From: Pseudomonas sessilinigenes
GTDB taxonomy: Bacteria > Pseudomonadota > Gammaproteobacteria > Pseudomonadales > Pseudomonadaceae
Direction of reading: 5' to 3'
Length of the DNA: 64,000 nucleotides
NCBI RefSeq assembly: GCF_003850565.1
Contig: NZ_CP027706.1
Coordinates: forward strand, 682,001 to 746,000
This document shows, piece by piece, positions 1-10,822 of this stretch (position 1 is the first letter of the stretch; each line of letters opens with the position of its first letter). The notes under the pieces are model-generated. The model did no database searches and was not told the origin of the DNA. It worked only from the letters and a program-made list of their open reading frames with translations. The translations under genes were made by a program, and so were the position numbers.

Positions 1-1
1 T

Positions 2-673
2 GCTTCACGGGTCAACCTGATCGGCCATAGCCAGGGGGCGCTCACCGCTCGCTACGCAGCGGCCAGGCAGCCGCAGTGGGTGGCCTCGGTGACTTCGGTG
101 GCCGGCCCCAATCATGGCTCCGAACTGGCGGATTATCTGCAGCGGCACTCGCCTGCCCATAGCCTGCGCGGGCGCATGCTGAGCAGGTTGTTGCGAGGGC
201 TATCGGCGCTGATGACGCTGCTTGAGACCGGCTATCGCGGACCGAAGCTGCCAGCGGACATCCATGCCTCGCACCAGTCGCTGACAAGCGAGGGCGTGGC
301 GCTGTTCAACCGCCAGTATCCCCAGGGCCTGCCGCCGGCCTGGGGCGGCCAGGGGGCCGCGGAAGTGGATGGTGTGCGCTACTACTCCTGGTCCGGCACC
401 CTGCAACCGGGGAGGACCAATCGCGGTTGGAACCTGCTCGACGGCTCCAGCCGCAGTTGTCGCCTGTTCGCTCGGACCTTCGTGCGTGAGGCCGGGCAGT
501 GCGATGGCATGGTCGGGCGCTACAGCTCGCACCTGGGCCTGGTGATCGGCGACGACTACCCGTTGGATCACTTCGACATCGTCAACCAATCCCTGGGGCT
601 GGTGGGCAAAGGTGCCGAACCGATCCGCCTGTTCGTCGAGCACGCCCGGCGCCTCAAGGCTGCCGGGCTCTGA
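2..673 (+). CDS. Secreted triacylglycerol lipase, 3' part only (5' end outside window)
   Basis: The frame is open from base 2, so the start lies before the window. The visible part carries the lipase nucleophile elbow GHSQG about 10 residues in. Later come CDGMVG, which holds the probable catalytic Asp, SSHLG, a calcium-site-like region in family I lipases, and HFDIVNQ with the probable catalytic His. This is the order seen in Pseudomonas family I lipases such as LipA and LipC, which hydrolyse long-chain triacylglycerols after type II secretion. The usual Cys of the GxCSSHLG motif is a Tyr here, with a Cys six residues earlier instead. No foldase gene (lif/lipH) follows; the next gene is on the other strand. 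Confidence 0.85.
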   Translation, partial: ASRVNLIGHSQGALTARYAAARQPQWVASVTSVAGPNHGSELADYLQRHSPAHSLRGRMLSRLLRGLSALMTLLETGYRGPKLPADIHASHQSLTSEGVALFNRQYPQGLPPAWGGQGAAEVDGVRYYSWSGTLQPGRTNRGWNLLDGSSRSCRLFARTFVREAGQCDGMVGRYSSHLGLVIGDDYPLDHFDIVNQSLGLVGKGAEPIRLFVEHARRLKAAGL

Positions 674-690
674 GTGGTTGCGCAGGTGCT

Positions 691-1578
691 TCAGGCCTCG
701 CACGCTCGCCGCCCCAGTACCTGGGTCCAGCGCTCCGACAGCAGCACCCCGCCCAGGGTCAGGACCCCTCCCACCAGGTGGAACCAGGCCAACTGCTCGT
801 GCAGTACCACGGCGGCGATCAATGCGGTGATCAAGGGCAGCAGGTTGAAGAACAGCGTGGTCCGGCTCGGTCCCAGGCGCACCACCGCCTGCATCCAGGC
901 CAGTGGCGCGAGCACCGAGGCCAGCAGGCAGGCATAGAGCACCAGCGGAATGTTCTGCGCAGTCAGGCCTGCCTTCGGCGATGCCAGGAACAGCGGCAGC
1001 AGTACCAGCACGGCCACCAGTACCTGCAGGTACAACAGCAGCAGGGGCGGCAGGCGCAACTGCCATTTCTTCAGCAGGGTGCTGTAGACCGCATAGGCCA
1101 GGGTAGCGACCAGCATCATCGCGTCCCCCAGGTTGAGCCCGTGTTGCAACAGCGTGGCCAGGCTGCCGGACGACACCACCACCAGCACGCCGGCGAAGGA
1201 CAGTACCGCTCCCACCAGGGCTCCGGCAGTCAGGCGCTGGCCCAGGGCAGCAATGGCCATGGCCAGGGACATCAGCGGCATCAGCGAAAGGATGATGCCC
1301 ATGTTGGTGGCCGAGGTCAGGGCTGCGGCGAAGTAGGCCAGGCTCTGATACACCGCCATGCCCAGCACCCCGAGAACGAAAATTCGCCCCAGATTGGGAC
1401 GGATCACCGACCAGTGGCGGCGCAGCGGCCCGAGCATGAAGGGGGTGAACAGCAGGCCCGCCAGCAGCCAGCGGTAGAAACCGATCTCCGCTGGAAAGAT
1501 CGCGCCTACGGCGAGTTTGTTGATGACGGTATTGCCGGCCCAGATGAAGACGGCCAGTAATGGATAAGCGTATTGCAT
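691..1578 (-). CDS. EamA/DMT-family inner-membrane transporter
   Basis: This 295-residue protein is almost entirely hydrophobic and reads as ten membrane helices in two EamA repeats (about residues 5-140 and 150-285). That is the normal size and layout of drug/metabolite exporters of the RhaT/YdcZ type. The start MQYAYPLLAVFIWAGNT is typical of the family. The substrate cannot be told from sequence; relatives export amino acids, metabolites or drugs. It is transcribed away from the AraC gene at 1675, and the 96-bp gap between them holds repeated GTCCGG/CCGGAC half-sites, so that regulator probably controls it. Confidence 0.85.
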   Translation of the reverse strand: MQYAYPLLAVFIWAGNTVINKLAVGAIFPAEIGFYRWLLAGLLFTPFMLGPLRRHWSVIRPNLGRIFVLGVLGMAVYQSLAYFAAALTSATNMGIILSLMPLMSLAMAIAALGQRLTAGALVGAVLSFAGVLVVVSSGSLATLLQHGLNLGDAMMLVATLAYAVYSTLLKKWQLRLPPLLLLYLQVLVAVLVLLPLFLASPKAGLTAQNIPLVLYACLLASVLAPLAWMQAVVRLGPSRTTLFFNLLPLITALIAAVVLHEQLAWFHLVGGVLTLGGVLLSERWTQVLGRRACEA

Positions 1579-1616
1579 GGGAACAGCCAGGAAGTTGGTG
1601 AGGGCTGATTATCCTC

Positions 1617-1672
1617 TTGTCCGGATCAAGGCCTATACTGCGAACCGGACAACCCGCCCCTGCATCCGGACA
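1617..1672. promoter_or_regulatory. GTCCGG/CCGGAC repeated half-sites with a -10-like hexamer, divergent promoter region
   Basis: TTGTCCGG (1617-1624) and CCGGACAA (1645-1652) form an exact 8-bp inverted repeat. A third half-site CCGGACA lies at 1666-1672, just before the AraC start codon at 1675. TATACT at 1634-1639 sits between the first two arms and could be the regulator's -10 box. A protein bound to these sites could block its own promoter and control the exporter as well. This is a pattern reading only. Confidence 0.45.
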
Positions 1673-1674
1673 GC

Positions 1675-2463
1675 ATGAGTAAAAAACACATCGACCTGCT
1701 GGATTTCCACGGCCTGCCCGCGCCGGTGTATTTCCGCTATGCCGACTTCGCCGCCCACAGCCACGCCCTGGAGCACCGTCATCCCTGGGGTTGCCTGGAA
1801 TACTCGGCCCACGGTGTGATGCACATGGAGATCGCCGGCCGGCGCTTCATGTCGCCGCCGCAGTACGCCGTCTGGGTACCGCCGCACACCGCCCACAGTT
1901 TCTACACCAGCCAGCCGATCAACTACCGGGCGGTACTGCTGGCGCCGGAGCTGTGCCGCGATCTGCCACAACAGGGCTGTACCCTGAGCATCAGCGAGAT
2001 TCTCAAGGCGATCCTCAAGGACTTCGCCGCGCGGGATGTACAGATCCCCGAGGGCGAAGCCGACCAGCGCCTGGCCCAGGTGCTGCTGGACCAGTTGCGC
2101 CAGGCCCCGGTGCATACCTGCTACCTGCCCTACGCCAGCAGCCCCGACCTGCTGCGGGTGCTCCAGGCGCTGCAGGCCGAGCCCGGCAACGACCAACCCC
2201 TGGCCCACTGGGCGCAACAGGCCCATGTCAGCGAGCGAACCCTGGCCCGGCAGTTCGTCCGCGAGTTGGGCATGAGTTTTGGGCAATGGCGCCAGCGCCA
2301 GCGCTTCCTCGCCTCGATCCAGGCCCTGGAGAGTACGCGCAGTGTCCAGGAGATTGCCTTCGACATGGGCTACAGCACGGCCTCGGCGTTCATCGCCATG
2401 TTCCAGCGCCAGGCCGGTTGCACTCCCGAGCAGTACCGTCGGGCCGGCCTGCAGAACAGGTGA
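1675..2463 (+). CDS. AraC-family transcriptional regulator with N-terminal cupin
   Basis: The 262-residue protein has a His-rich cupin-like sensor part (about residues 25-95, with HSHALEHRHPWG and a VWVPPHTAHS strand). A C-terminal AraC double helix-turn-helix follows (about 165-258), including SERTLARQF and VQEIAFDMGYSTASAFIAMF. This architecture fits small-ligand-responsive regulators that sit beside the exporter they control. It is divergent from the DMT exporter at 691-1578. Repeated GTCCGG half-sites around its own promoter suggest autoregulation. The inducing ligand is unknown. Confidence 0.88.
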   Translation: MSKKHIDLLDFHGLPAPVYFRYADFAAHSHALEHRHPWGCLEYSAHGVMHMEIAGRRFMSPPQYAVWVPPHTAHSFYTSQPINYRAVLLAPELCRDLPQQGCTLSISEILKAILKDFAARDVQIPEGEADQRLAQVLLDQLRQAPVHTCYLPYASSPDLLRVLQALQAEPGNDQPLAHWAQQAHVSERTLARQFVRELGMSFGQWRQRQRFLASIQALESTRSVQEIAFDMGYSTASAFIAMFQRQAGCTPEQYRRAGLQNR

Positions 2464-2534
2464 AGGTGTAACAGGCTTTGTCTACACTGCGCTGGAGGCC
2501 GTGCCCTTCGGTGCGGTGACAAGGAGAAAACTCC

Positions 2535-2834
2535 ATGAAGATGCTGCGTATTCCTTTGCTGATGGTCGGCCTGCTGCTCTGCTCCCAGGGTTTTGCCGCC
2601 ACCGCCCAGCAGAACAAGATGACCACCTGCAATGCCGAGGCCACGACCAAGAGCCTCAAGGGCGACGAGCGCAAGGCCTTCATGAGCACCTGCCTCAAGG
2701 CTGCCCCGGCCGCTGCCGCGACGCCTTCCACGCCTCAGGAAAGAATGAAGACCTGCAACGCCGACGCCACGGCCAAGACGCTCAAGGGTGATGCGCGCAA
2801 GGCGTTCATGAGCGATTGCCTGAAGAAAAAGTAA
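2535..2834 (+). CDS. psiF: PsiF-family phosphate-starvation-inducible periplasmic protein
   Basis: A 99-residue protein with a clear signal peptide (MKMLRIPLLMVGLLLCSQGFA) and two tandem PsiF repeats. Each repeat has a TCNA(D/E)A start and a GD.RKAFMS.CLK end, at about residues 30-53 and 71-96, separated by an Ala/Pro linker. The PsiF family is named for PhoB-controlled induction under phosphate limitation in E. coli; its biochemical function is not known. I see no convincing Pho box in the short upstream gap, so phosphate control is family knowledge only. A good ribosome site (AAGGAG) precedes the ATG. Confidence 0.87.
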   Translation: MKMLRIPLLMVGLLLCSQGFAATAQQNKMTTCNAEATTKSLKGDERKAFMSTCLKAAPAAAATPSTPQERMKTCNADATAKTLKGDARKAFMSDCLKKK

Positions 2835-3171
2835 GCACGGATCGATAGGGGCAGGGTGCCGAGCAATGGCTTCGCCCCTGGCCCCTGTTCGACAGGGCGG
2901 TCGTCCGTTGCCTGTCGTTCACGGGCATGAACGCATGCCGACCTGGACAGGTCCGTATACGCACTGCGCGGCCCTCCCGTGAAGGCTGGCAGGACCCTCG
3001 TCCATGGCGCTGCCCAGGTACCCACCGCCCCTGGCCAAGCCGACTGAACCTTCGCCTGCCACATCACTCTAGTACCCATGCAGCCCTTGCCCCTGGGGTG
3101 CTTGCCACTATTCCTGAGGGGGGAAGGCTGGCAGACTGCCGATCTTTTCCCGCTGTTTGTCTTGAGGCTAT
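2835..3171. other. Intergenic stretch of 337 bp without a credible gene
   Basis: Short open frames here overlap on both strands and match no family I recognise. The stretch holds GACCTG-GA-CAGGTC, a short inverted repeat at 2940-2953. A GGGGC/GCCCC pair soon after the psiF stop could form a weak hairpin but lacks a T-run. It must contain the promoter of the next gene, which I cannot place with confidence. A GAGG ribosome site lies just before 3172. Confidence 0.5.
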
Positions 3172-4182
3172 ATGCCAGCGTTTTCACAGCGTCACCTGTT
3201 GTTCATCAGTTGGATCATTATCTTTGGCGGCCTGTTGCTGGCCCTGCCGTTGCGGCTGTTGCCCAGCCTGCTGGCGGGCCTGCTGGTGTTCGAACTGGTG
3301 AACATGCTGACCCCGCAACTGCAGCGGCTGATCGAGGGCCGGCGCGCGCGTTGGCTGGCGGTGGCCCTGCTCGGCACCCTGGTGGTCAGCCTGCTGACCC
3401 TGCTGTTCGCCGGAGCCATCAGTTTCCTGTTGCATGAGGCGGAGAATCCCGGTGCTTCGCTGGGCAAGTTCATGCTGGTGGTGGACAAGGCCCGGGGCCA
3501 ACTGCCGCCATTCCTCGACTCCTACCTGCCGGCCAGCGCTGCCGAGTTCCAGGCGGCCATCGGCGCCTGGGCCAGCAAGCACCTGAGCGAGTTGCAACTG
3601 GTGGGCAAGGACGCCGCGCACATGTTCGTGACGCTGCTGATCGGCATGGTGCTGGGGGCGATCATCGCCTTGCAGCGCATCCCCGACCTGACCAAGCGCA
3701 AGCCCCTGGCGGCGGCCCTGTTCGACCGCCTGCACCTGTTGGTCCAGGCGTTTCGCAACATCGTCTTCGCGCAGATCAAGATTTCCCTGCTCAACACCTT
3801 CTTCACCGGGATCTTCCTGGCCCTGGTGCTGCCGATGTTCGGGGTCAAGCTGCCGCTGACCAAGACCCTGATCGTGCTGACCTTCCTGCTGGGGCTGCTG
3901 CCGGTGATCGGCAACCTGATCTCCAACACCCTGATCACCATCGTCGGGCTGTCGCTGTCGATCTGGGTGGCGGTGGCGGCCCTGGGCTACCTGATCGTGA
4001 TCCACAAGTTGGAATACTTCCTCAACGCACGGATCGTCGGTGGGCAGATCAGCGCCAAGTCCTGGGAGCTGCTGCTGGCGATGCTGGTGTTCGAAGCGGC
4101 GTTCGGCCTGCCGGGGGTGGTGGCAGGGCCGATCTACTACGCCTACCTGAAAAGCGAATTGAAGCAGGTGGGCCTGGTTTAG
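3172..4182 (+). CDS. AI-2E family (PerM/TqsA-type) membrane transporter
   Basis: This 336-residue protein has two N-terminal membrane helices, a long soluble middle part (about residues 85-150) and five to six C-terminal helices. The conserved LLGLLPVIGNLISNT stretch (about residues 242-256) and the IVGGQISAKSWELL segment are typical of the AI-2E transporter family (PF01594). Members export or exchange small solutes; E. coli TqsA exports autoinducer-2, but most members have no assigned substrate. Pseudomonas generally lack LuxS, so AI-2 itself is an unlikely cargo. The gene stands alone and converges on the Hsp70 gene across a palindromic repeat. Confidence 0.83.
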   Translation: MPAFSQRHLLFISWIIIFGGLLLALPLRLLPSLLAGLLVFELVNMLTPQLQRLIEGRRARWLAVALLGTLVVSLLTLLFAGAISFLLHEAENPGASLGKFMLVVDKARGQLPPFLDSYLPASAAEFQAAIGAWASKHLSELQLVGKDAAHMFVTLLIGMVLGAIIALQRIPDLTKRKPLAAALFDRLHLLVQAFRNIVFAQIKISLLNTFFTGIFLALVLPMFGVKLPLTKTLIVLTFLLGLLPVIGNLISNTLITIVGLSLSIWVAVAALGYLIVIHKLEYFLNARIVGGQISAKSWELLLAMLVFEAAFGLPGVVAGPIYYAYLKSELKQVGLV

Positions 4183-4187
4183 GACGG

Positions 4188-4276
4188 CAGCCACAAGCCG
4201 CAAGCTTCAAGTTGCAAGCTAAAGCCGATCCGCTCCTGCTTCTACTTGTGGCTTGCGGCTTGAAGCTTGCCGCTGC
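4188..4276. repeat. AAGCTTGCAAG-type palindromic intergenic repeat, copy 1
   Basis: The spacer between two convergent genes is one large imperfect palindrome. GCCACAAGCCGCAAGCTTCAA on the left pairs with the complementary CTTGTGGCTTGCGGCTTGAA region on the right. The folded form would be a long stem suited to stopping transcription from both sides. Four related spacers occur near 8985, 12424, 36816 and 43191. Confidence 0.75.
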
Positions 4277-4278
4277 TT

Positions 4279-5544
4279 TTACCCGTAGCGCTTCCTGGCC
4301 TCGATCGCCAGGCCGCTGCCGATGCTGCCGAAGATGTTGCCTTCCACATGCCGGGCATTGGGTAGCATGGCCGCCACGCTCTGGCGCAGGGCTGGAATAC
4401 CGCTGGAACCACCGGTGAAGAACACCGTGTCGACCTGGCCCACGCTGACATTGGCATCGCCGAGCAGCTGGGTGACGCTGGTGCGGATGCGCTCCAGCAG
4501 GTTGTCGATGGACGATTCGAACAGGGCCCGGGTCAGGTCGACGCTCAGGTCGCGCTCGATGCGGTCCAGGGGCACCAGGCGGTTGTCGGCGTGGGTCAGC
4601 TGGATCTTGGTTTCTTCCACTTCCATGGCCAGCCAGTGGCCGGCGCGCTGCTCGATCAGCTTGAACAGCCGGTCGATGCCGCCAGTGTCCTCGATGTCAT
4701 AGCGCATGCTGCCCAAGGCCAGCTGCGACTTTTGCGAATACACCGAGTTGATGGTGTGCCAGGTCGCCAGGTTCATGTGGTGGCTGGTGGGCATGTAGGC
4801 GCCGCTTTTCATGCGGCTGCCATAACCGAACAACGGCATCACCCCGGCCAGGGACAGTTGCTTGTCGAAGTCGGTACCGCCCACATGCACGCCGCCGGTG
4901 GCGAGGATGTCGTCGTGGCGGTTGTCGACGCCACGGCGCTCGGGGGACAGGCGCACCAGGGAGAAGTCCGAGGTACCACCGCCGATGTCGACGATCAGCA
5001 CCAGCTCCTCGCGCTCGATGCTGGACTCGTAGTCGAAGGCCGCGGCGATGGGTTCGTACTGGAAGGACACGTCCTTGAAGCCGATCTTGCGTGCCACTTC
5101 CACCAGGGTGTCTTCGGCTTCCTGGTCGGCGGCGGCATCGTCATCGACGAAGAACACCGGGCGGCCCAGCACCACTTCGGTGAATTCCCGACCGGCGGTG
5201 GCTTCGGCGCGGCTCTTGAGCTGGCCGATGAACAGTCCCAGGAGATCCTTGAACGGCATGGCCGTGCCCAGCACGCTGGTGTCGTGCTTAATCAGCTTGG
5301 AGCCCAGCAGGCTTTTCAGCGAGCGCATCAGGCGGCCTTCGTAGCCTTCCAGGTACTCGTGCAGCGCCAGGCGGCCATAGACCGGACGACGTTCCTCGAT
5401 GTTGAAGAACACCACCGACGGCAGGGTGATCTTGTCGTCCTCCAGGGCGATCAGCGTCTCCTGCCCGGGGCGCAGCCAGCCGACGGTGGAGTTGGAGGTG
5501 CCGAAGTCGATGCCGCAGCCGCGGGCCGGGGAGGCGTTGTTCAT
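4279..5544 (-). CDS. Hsp70-family protein (YegD-like)
   Basis: The 421-residue protein has the Hsp70/actin ATPase signatures: GIDFGTSNSTVGW near the N-terminus (phosphate 1), DIGGGTSDFSLV in the middle (phosphate 2) and FFTGGSSGIPAL near the end (adenosine loop). It is about 200 residues shorter than DnaK and lacks the substrate-binding domain, which fits the YegD subgroup, a putative chaperone of unknown clients. I chose the ATG at 5544 (MNNASPARG) because it is preceded by GGAAAG and the residues upstream do not look like Hsp70. It is divergent from the DnaJ-like cbpA gene, so the two may share a stress-responsive region. Confidence 0.87.
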   Translation of the reverse strand: MNNASPARGCGIDFGTSNSTVGWLRPGQETLIALEDDKITLPSVVFFNIEERRPVYGRLALHEYLEGYEGRLMRSLKSLLGSKLIKHDTSVLGTAMPFKDLLGLFIGQLKSRAEATAGREFTEVVLGRPVFFVDDDAAADQEAEDTLVEVARKIGFKDVSFQYEPIAAAFDYESSIEREELVLIVDIGGGTSDFSLVRLSPERRGVDNRHDDILATGGVHVGGTDFDKQLSLAGVMPLFGYGSRMKSGAYMPTSHHMNLATWHTINSVYSQKSQLALGSMRYDIEDTGGIDRLFKLIEQRAGHWLAMEVEETKIQLTHADNRLVPLDRIERDLSVDLTRALFESSIDNLLERIRTSVTQLLGDANVSVGQVDTVFFTGGSSGIPALRQSVAAMLPNARHVEGNIFGSIGSGLAIEARKRYG

Positions 5545-5641
5545 GTCTTTCCAGTTCCGGTCAAAAAAACGGCCGCGCAGCGTACGCCAGTCGCCCGCCG
5601 TTGCAAAGGCCGGATATCTGCTAATTCGCCCCCGGGGCTGC

Positions 5642-5670
5642 CTTGAAAGACTATCCTTGACCCCCAAACT
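5642..5670 (+). promoter_or_regulatory. Predicted sigma-32 (heat-shock) promoter for cbpA-cbpM
   Basis: CTTGAAA at 5642-5648 is a perfect match to the sigma-32 -35 box. CCCCAAACT at 5662-5670 is close to the CCCCATnT -10 box, with a 13-bp spacer. It points toward cbpA and implies a leader of about 170 nt before the chosen start at 5844. Confidence 0.6.
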
Positions 5671-5752
5671 TGCTGGCATGAGCCTGGTAGCCACAAGGAG
5701 TCGCAAGATCCGCCGGCGGCTGCCGATAAACTTCTGATGCGCCGTTCAGTCA

Positions 5753-5776
5753 GAGAATCGAGACGGGTCGATTCTC
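5753..5776 (+). other. Leader hairpin upstream of cbpA
   Basis: GAGAATCGA (5753-5761) and TCGATTCTC (5768-5776) form an exact 9-bp inverted repeat with a 6-base loop. It lies in the predicted cbpA leader, about 70 nt before the start codon. There is no T-run, so it is not a standard terminator; it could affect mRNA stability or translation. Confidence 0.5.
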
Positions 5777-5843
5777 ATGCTGCCAGACCGGGCCAGCTGT
5801 GCTGCACGCCGCGCGACTTCGATAACGGATGGTGATTCCCTCG

Positions 5844-6782
5844 ATGGACTTCAAAGACTATTACAAGATTCTCGGCGTGGAGCCGACAGCGGACGACAAG
5901 GCGATCAAGGCCGCCTATCGCAAGCTGGCGCGCAAATACCACCCCGACGTCAGTAAGGAAAAGGATGCCGAGGCCAAGTTCAAGGACGCCTCGGAAGCCT
6001 ACGAAGCGCTCAAGAGCGCCGACAAGCGCGCCGAGTACGACGACCTGCGCAAGTATGGCCAGCATGGCCAGCCGTTCCAGGGGCCGCCGGGCTGGCAGAG
6101 CCGTGGTGGTTTCGGCGGCGGTGGCGGTGGGGATTTCTCGGACTTCTTCAGTTCGATCTTTGGTAACCGGGGGCCAGGATTCGGCGGCCCGGAACAGCGT
6201 CGCAGCAGCGGCCGTCGCGGACAGGATGTGGAAATGGAACTGCCGATCTTTCTCGAAGAAACCCTCTCGACCGAGTCCAAGAAGATCAGTTTCCAGGTGC
6301 CACAGTACAACGCGTCCGGCCAACATGTGAGCAATACCAGCAAGAGCCTGAACGTGAAGATTCCGGCCGGGGTCACCGATGGCGAGCGTATCCGCCTCAA
6401 GGGCCAGGGGGCTCCAGGGGTTGGTGGCGGTGCCAATGGTGACTTGTACCTGACCATTCGTTTCGCGCCCCATCCGAAATTCGATGTCGAGGGCGAGAAC
6501 CTGATCATTACCCTGCCGCTGGCACCCTGGGAGCTGGCGCTGGGCACTGAGGTCGCGGTGCCGACCCTGACCGGCAAGATCAATCTCAAGGTGCCTGCCG
6601 GCAGCCAGAACGGCCAGCGCATGCGCGCCAAGGGCCATGGCCTGCTGAACAAGGCCGGCCAGCGCGGCTACCTGTTCGTGCAGCTCAAGGCGGTGATGCC
6701 CAAGCACACCAGCGACGAGGCCAAGGCCTTGTGGCAGGAGTTGGCGAAGAAGGCGGCGTTCGACCCACGGGAACATTTCTGA
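5844..6782 (+). CDS. cbpA: DnaJ-like co-chaperone / curved-DNA-binding protein CbpA
   Basis: The 312-residue protein starts with a J domain ([12 protein letters not shown], residues 1-70) including the HPD motif in [10 protein letters not shown] Gly/Phe-rich linker follows (about residues 75-125, [20 protein letters not shown]). Two beta-sandwich substrate domains typical of class II DnaJ proteins complete it; there is no Cys-rich zinc domain. CbpA stimulates DnaK and, in E. coli, also binds curved DNA. An ATG 15 bp upstream (5829) is in frame, but 5844 matches the family start. It lies 23 bp before cbpM, whose product inhibits CbpA. Confidence 0.93.
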   Translation: MDFKDYYKILGVEPTADDKAIKAAYRKLARKYHPDVSKEKDAEAKFKDASEAYEALKSADKRAEYDDLRKYGQHGQPFQGPPGWQSRGGFGGGGGGDFSDFFSSIFGNRGPGFGGPEQRRSSGRRGQDVEMELPIFLEETLSTESKKISFQVPQYNASGQHVSNTSKSLNVKIPAGVTDGERIRLKGQGAPGVGGGANGDLYLTIRFAPHPKFDVEGENLIITLPLAPWELALGTEVAVPTLTGKINLKVPAGSQNGQRMRAKGHGLLNKAGQRGYLFVQLKAVMPKHTSDEAKALWQELAKKAAFDPREHF

Positions 6783-6805
6783 TTCGACACTAGGAGGCGC
6801 TGACC

Positions 6806-7108
6806 ATGAGCACCCTGATCGTTCAGCTGGACATGGAAGAATTCTGTGAAGTGGCCGACCTGTCGGCGGCCTACGTGATCGAAATCGTCGAACACGGCAT
6901 CCTCGAACCTCAGGGGCGGGCGCCCAGGGAGTGGCGATTCAACGATCAGGAATTGTCATTGGCCAAGCGCGCGGCGAAGTTGCACCGCGAGCTGGACCTG
7001 GAGTGGGAAGGCGTGGCCCTGGCGCTGGACCTGCTCGACGAAGTGCAGCAACTGCGCTCCGAAAACCAGATGCTCAGGCAACGCCTGGGCCGCCTGCTGG
7101 TGGATTGA
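6806..7108 (+). CDS. cbpM: CbpM chaperone modulator
   Basis: A 100-residue protein with an N-terminal MerR-like winged helix region (MEEFCEVADLSAAYVIEIVEHGILEP) and a C-terminal coiled coil rich in Leu, Glu and Gln. This is the layout of CbpM, which binds the J domain of CbpA and blocks both its DnaK co-chaperone and DNA-binding activities. The gene directly follows cbpA with an AGGAGG ribosome site. The cbpA-cbpM pair is conserved in gammaproteobacteria. A DNA-binding role of its own is not expected despite the MerR-like fold. Confidence 0.9.
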   Translation: MSTLIVQLDMEEFCEVADLSAAYVIEIVEHGILEPQGRAPREWRFNDQELSLAKRAAKLHRELDLEWEGVALALDLLDEVQQLRSENQMLRQRLGRLLVD

Positions 7109-7136
7109 CCGGCCCCGGCCGTATCTGCCGAATGTT

Positions 7137-7169
7137 GTCGCCGCTGCTGAGCGCCAGCGAAGCGGCGAC
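7137..7169. terminator. Hairpin between convergent cbpM and ureC
   Basis: GTCGCCGCT (7137-7145) pairs exactly with AGCGGCGAC (7161-7169). There is no U-run, so rho-independent termination is not certain, but the site lies 29 bp after the cbpM stop, where a 3' stem is expected. Confidence 0.45.
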
Positions 7170-7246
7170 CCAGGACGCAGTCCTCGTCGATTCGGCGCAA
7201 GTGCGGGCGTTGCGTACAGTTCCGATCCTCGTAAATCCTCCTTATG

Positions 7247-7261
7247 CGGGCGCTGCGCCCG
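7247..7261. terminator. Short GC-rich hairpin just after the ureC stop
   Basis: CGGGCGC and GCGCCCG (7247-7261) are separated by one base, 8 bp beyond the ureC stop codon. It may mark the 3' end of the urease transcript. No T-run is present on the minus strand. Confidence 0.4.
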
Positions 7262-7268
7262 ACAGCGG

Positions 7269-8969
<1,701 letters not shown>

Positions 8970-8984
8970 TCCTCGTTCCTCGGA

Positions 8985-9086
8985 ACAGAGCTGCAAGCCA
9001 TAAGCTGCAAGCTACAAGTAAAAGAAAGCCGCCCAGAGCCACCGCACTGCTCTTTCTTGCAGCTTGTGGCTCGCAGCTTGAGGCTG
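8985..9086. repeat. AAGCTTGCAAG-type palindromic intergenic repeat, copy 2
   Basis: The ureB-ureC spacer consists of GAGCTGCAAGCCATAAGCTG followed by GCAAGCTACAAG on the left and CTTGCAGCTTGTGGCTCGCA on the right. These form an imperfect long stem with a central spacer. It sits inside an operon, so transcripts must read through or be reduced here. It is related to copy 1 at 4188. Confidence 0.7.
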
Positions 9087-9090
9087 ATCT

Positions 9091-10467
<1,377 letters not shown>

Positions 10468-10476
10468 GCGCCAGCC

Positions 10477-10779
10477 TCAGGCGATGGGTTGGTGGACGGT
10501 GACCAGCTTGGTGCCGTCGGCAAAGGTGGCCTCCACCTGGATGTCCGGGATCATTTCCGGGATGCCTTCCATCACCTGCTCGCGGCTGAGCAGGGTCGTG
10601 CCGTAGTGCATCAGTTCGGCCACGCTCTGGCCGTCACGGGCGCCTTCGAGCAGGGCGGCGGAAATGTAGGCCATGGCCTCCGGATAGTTGAGCTTGAGGC
10701 CACGGGCCAGGCGCCGCTCGGCCACCAGGCCGGCGGTGAAGATCAACAGCTTGTCTTTTTCGCGTGGGGTCAGGTCCAT
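10477..10779 (-). CDS. ureA: Urease gamma subunit
   Basis: A 100-residue protein identical in layout to Ure[21 protein letters not shown] at the start, [15 protein letters not shown], then the [11 protein letters not shown] and [20 protein letters not shown] segments. It is the smallest structural subunit of urease, forming the trimer contacts with UreB and UreC. It lies 43 bp downstream of ureD and 9 bp before the first GNAT gene, so it should be part of the same message. The length is exactly that of bacterial UreA proteins that are not fused to UreB. Confidence 0.96.
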   Translation of the reverse strand: MDLTPREKDKLLIFTAGLVAERRLARGLKLNYPEAMAYISAALLEGARDGQSVAELMHYGTTLLSREQVMEGIPEMIPDIQVEATFADGTKLVTVHQPIA

Positions 10780-10822
10780 CGTGGGTAGTCCGTGGTTGGG
10801 CAGTTTGAAAAAAGCAGACGGG

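Noticed and set aside
7109..7268. Looked for ureE, ureF or ureG beside the urease genes
   Set aside because: The gap is 160 bp and non-coding; cbpM follows on the other strand. The maturation genes must lie elsewhere.
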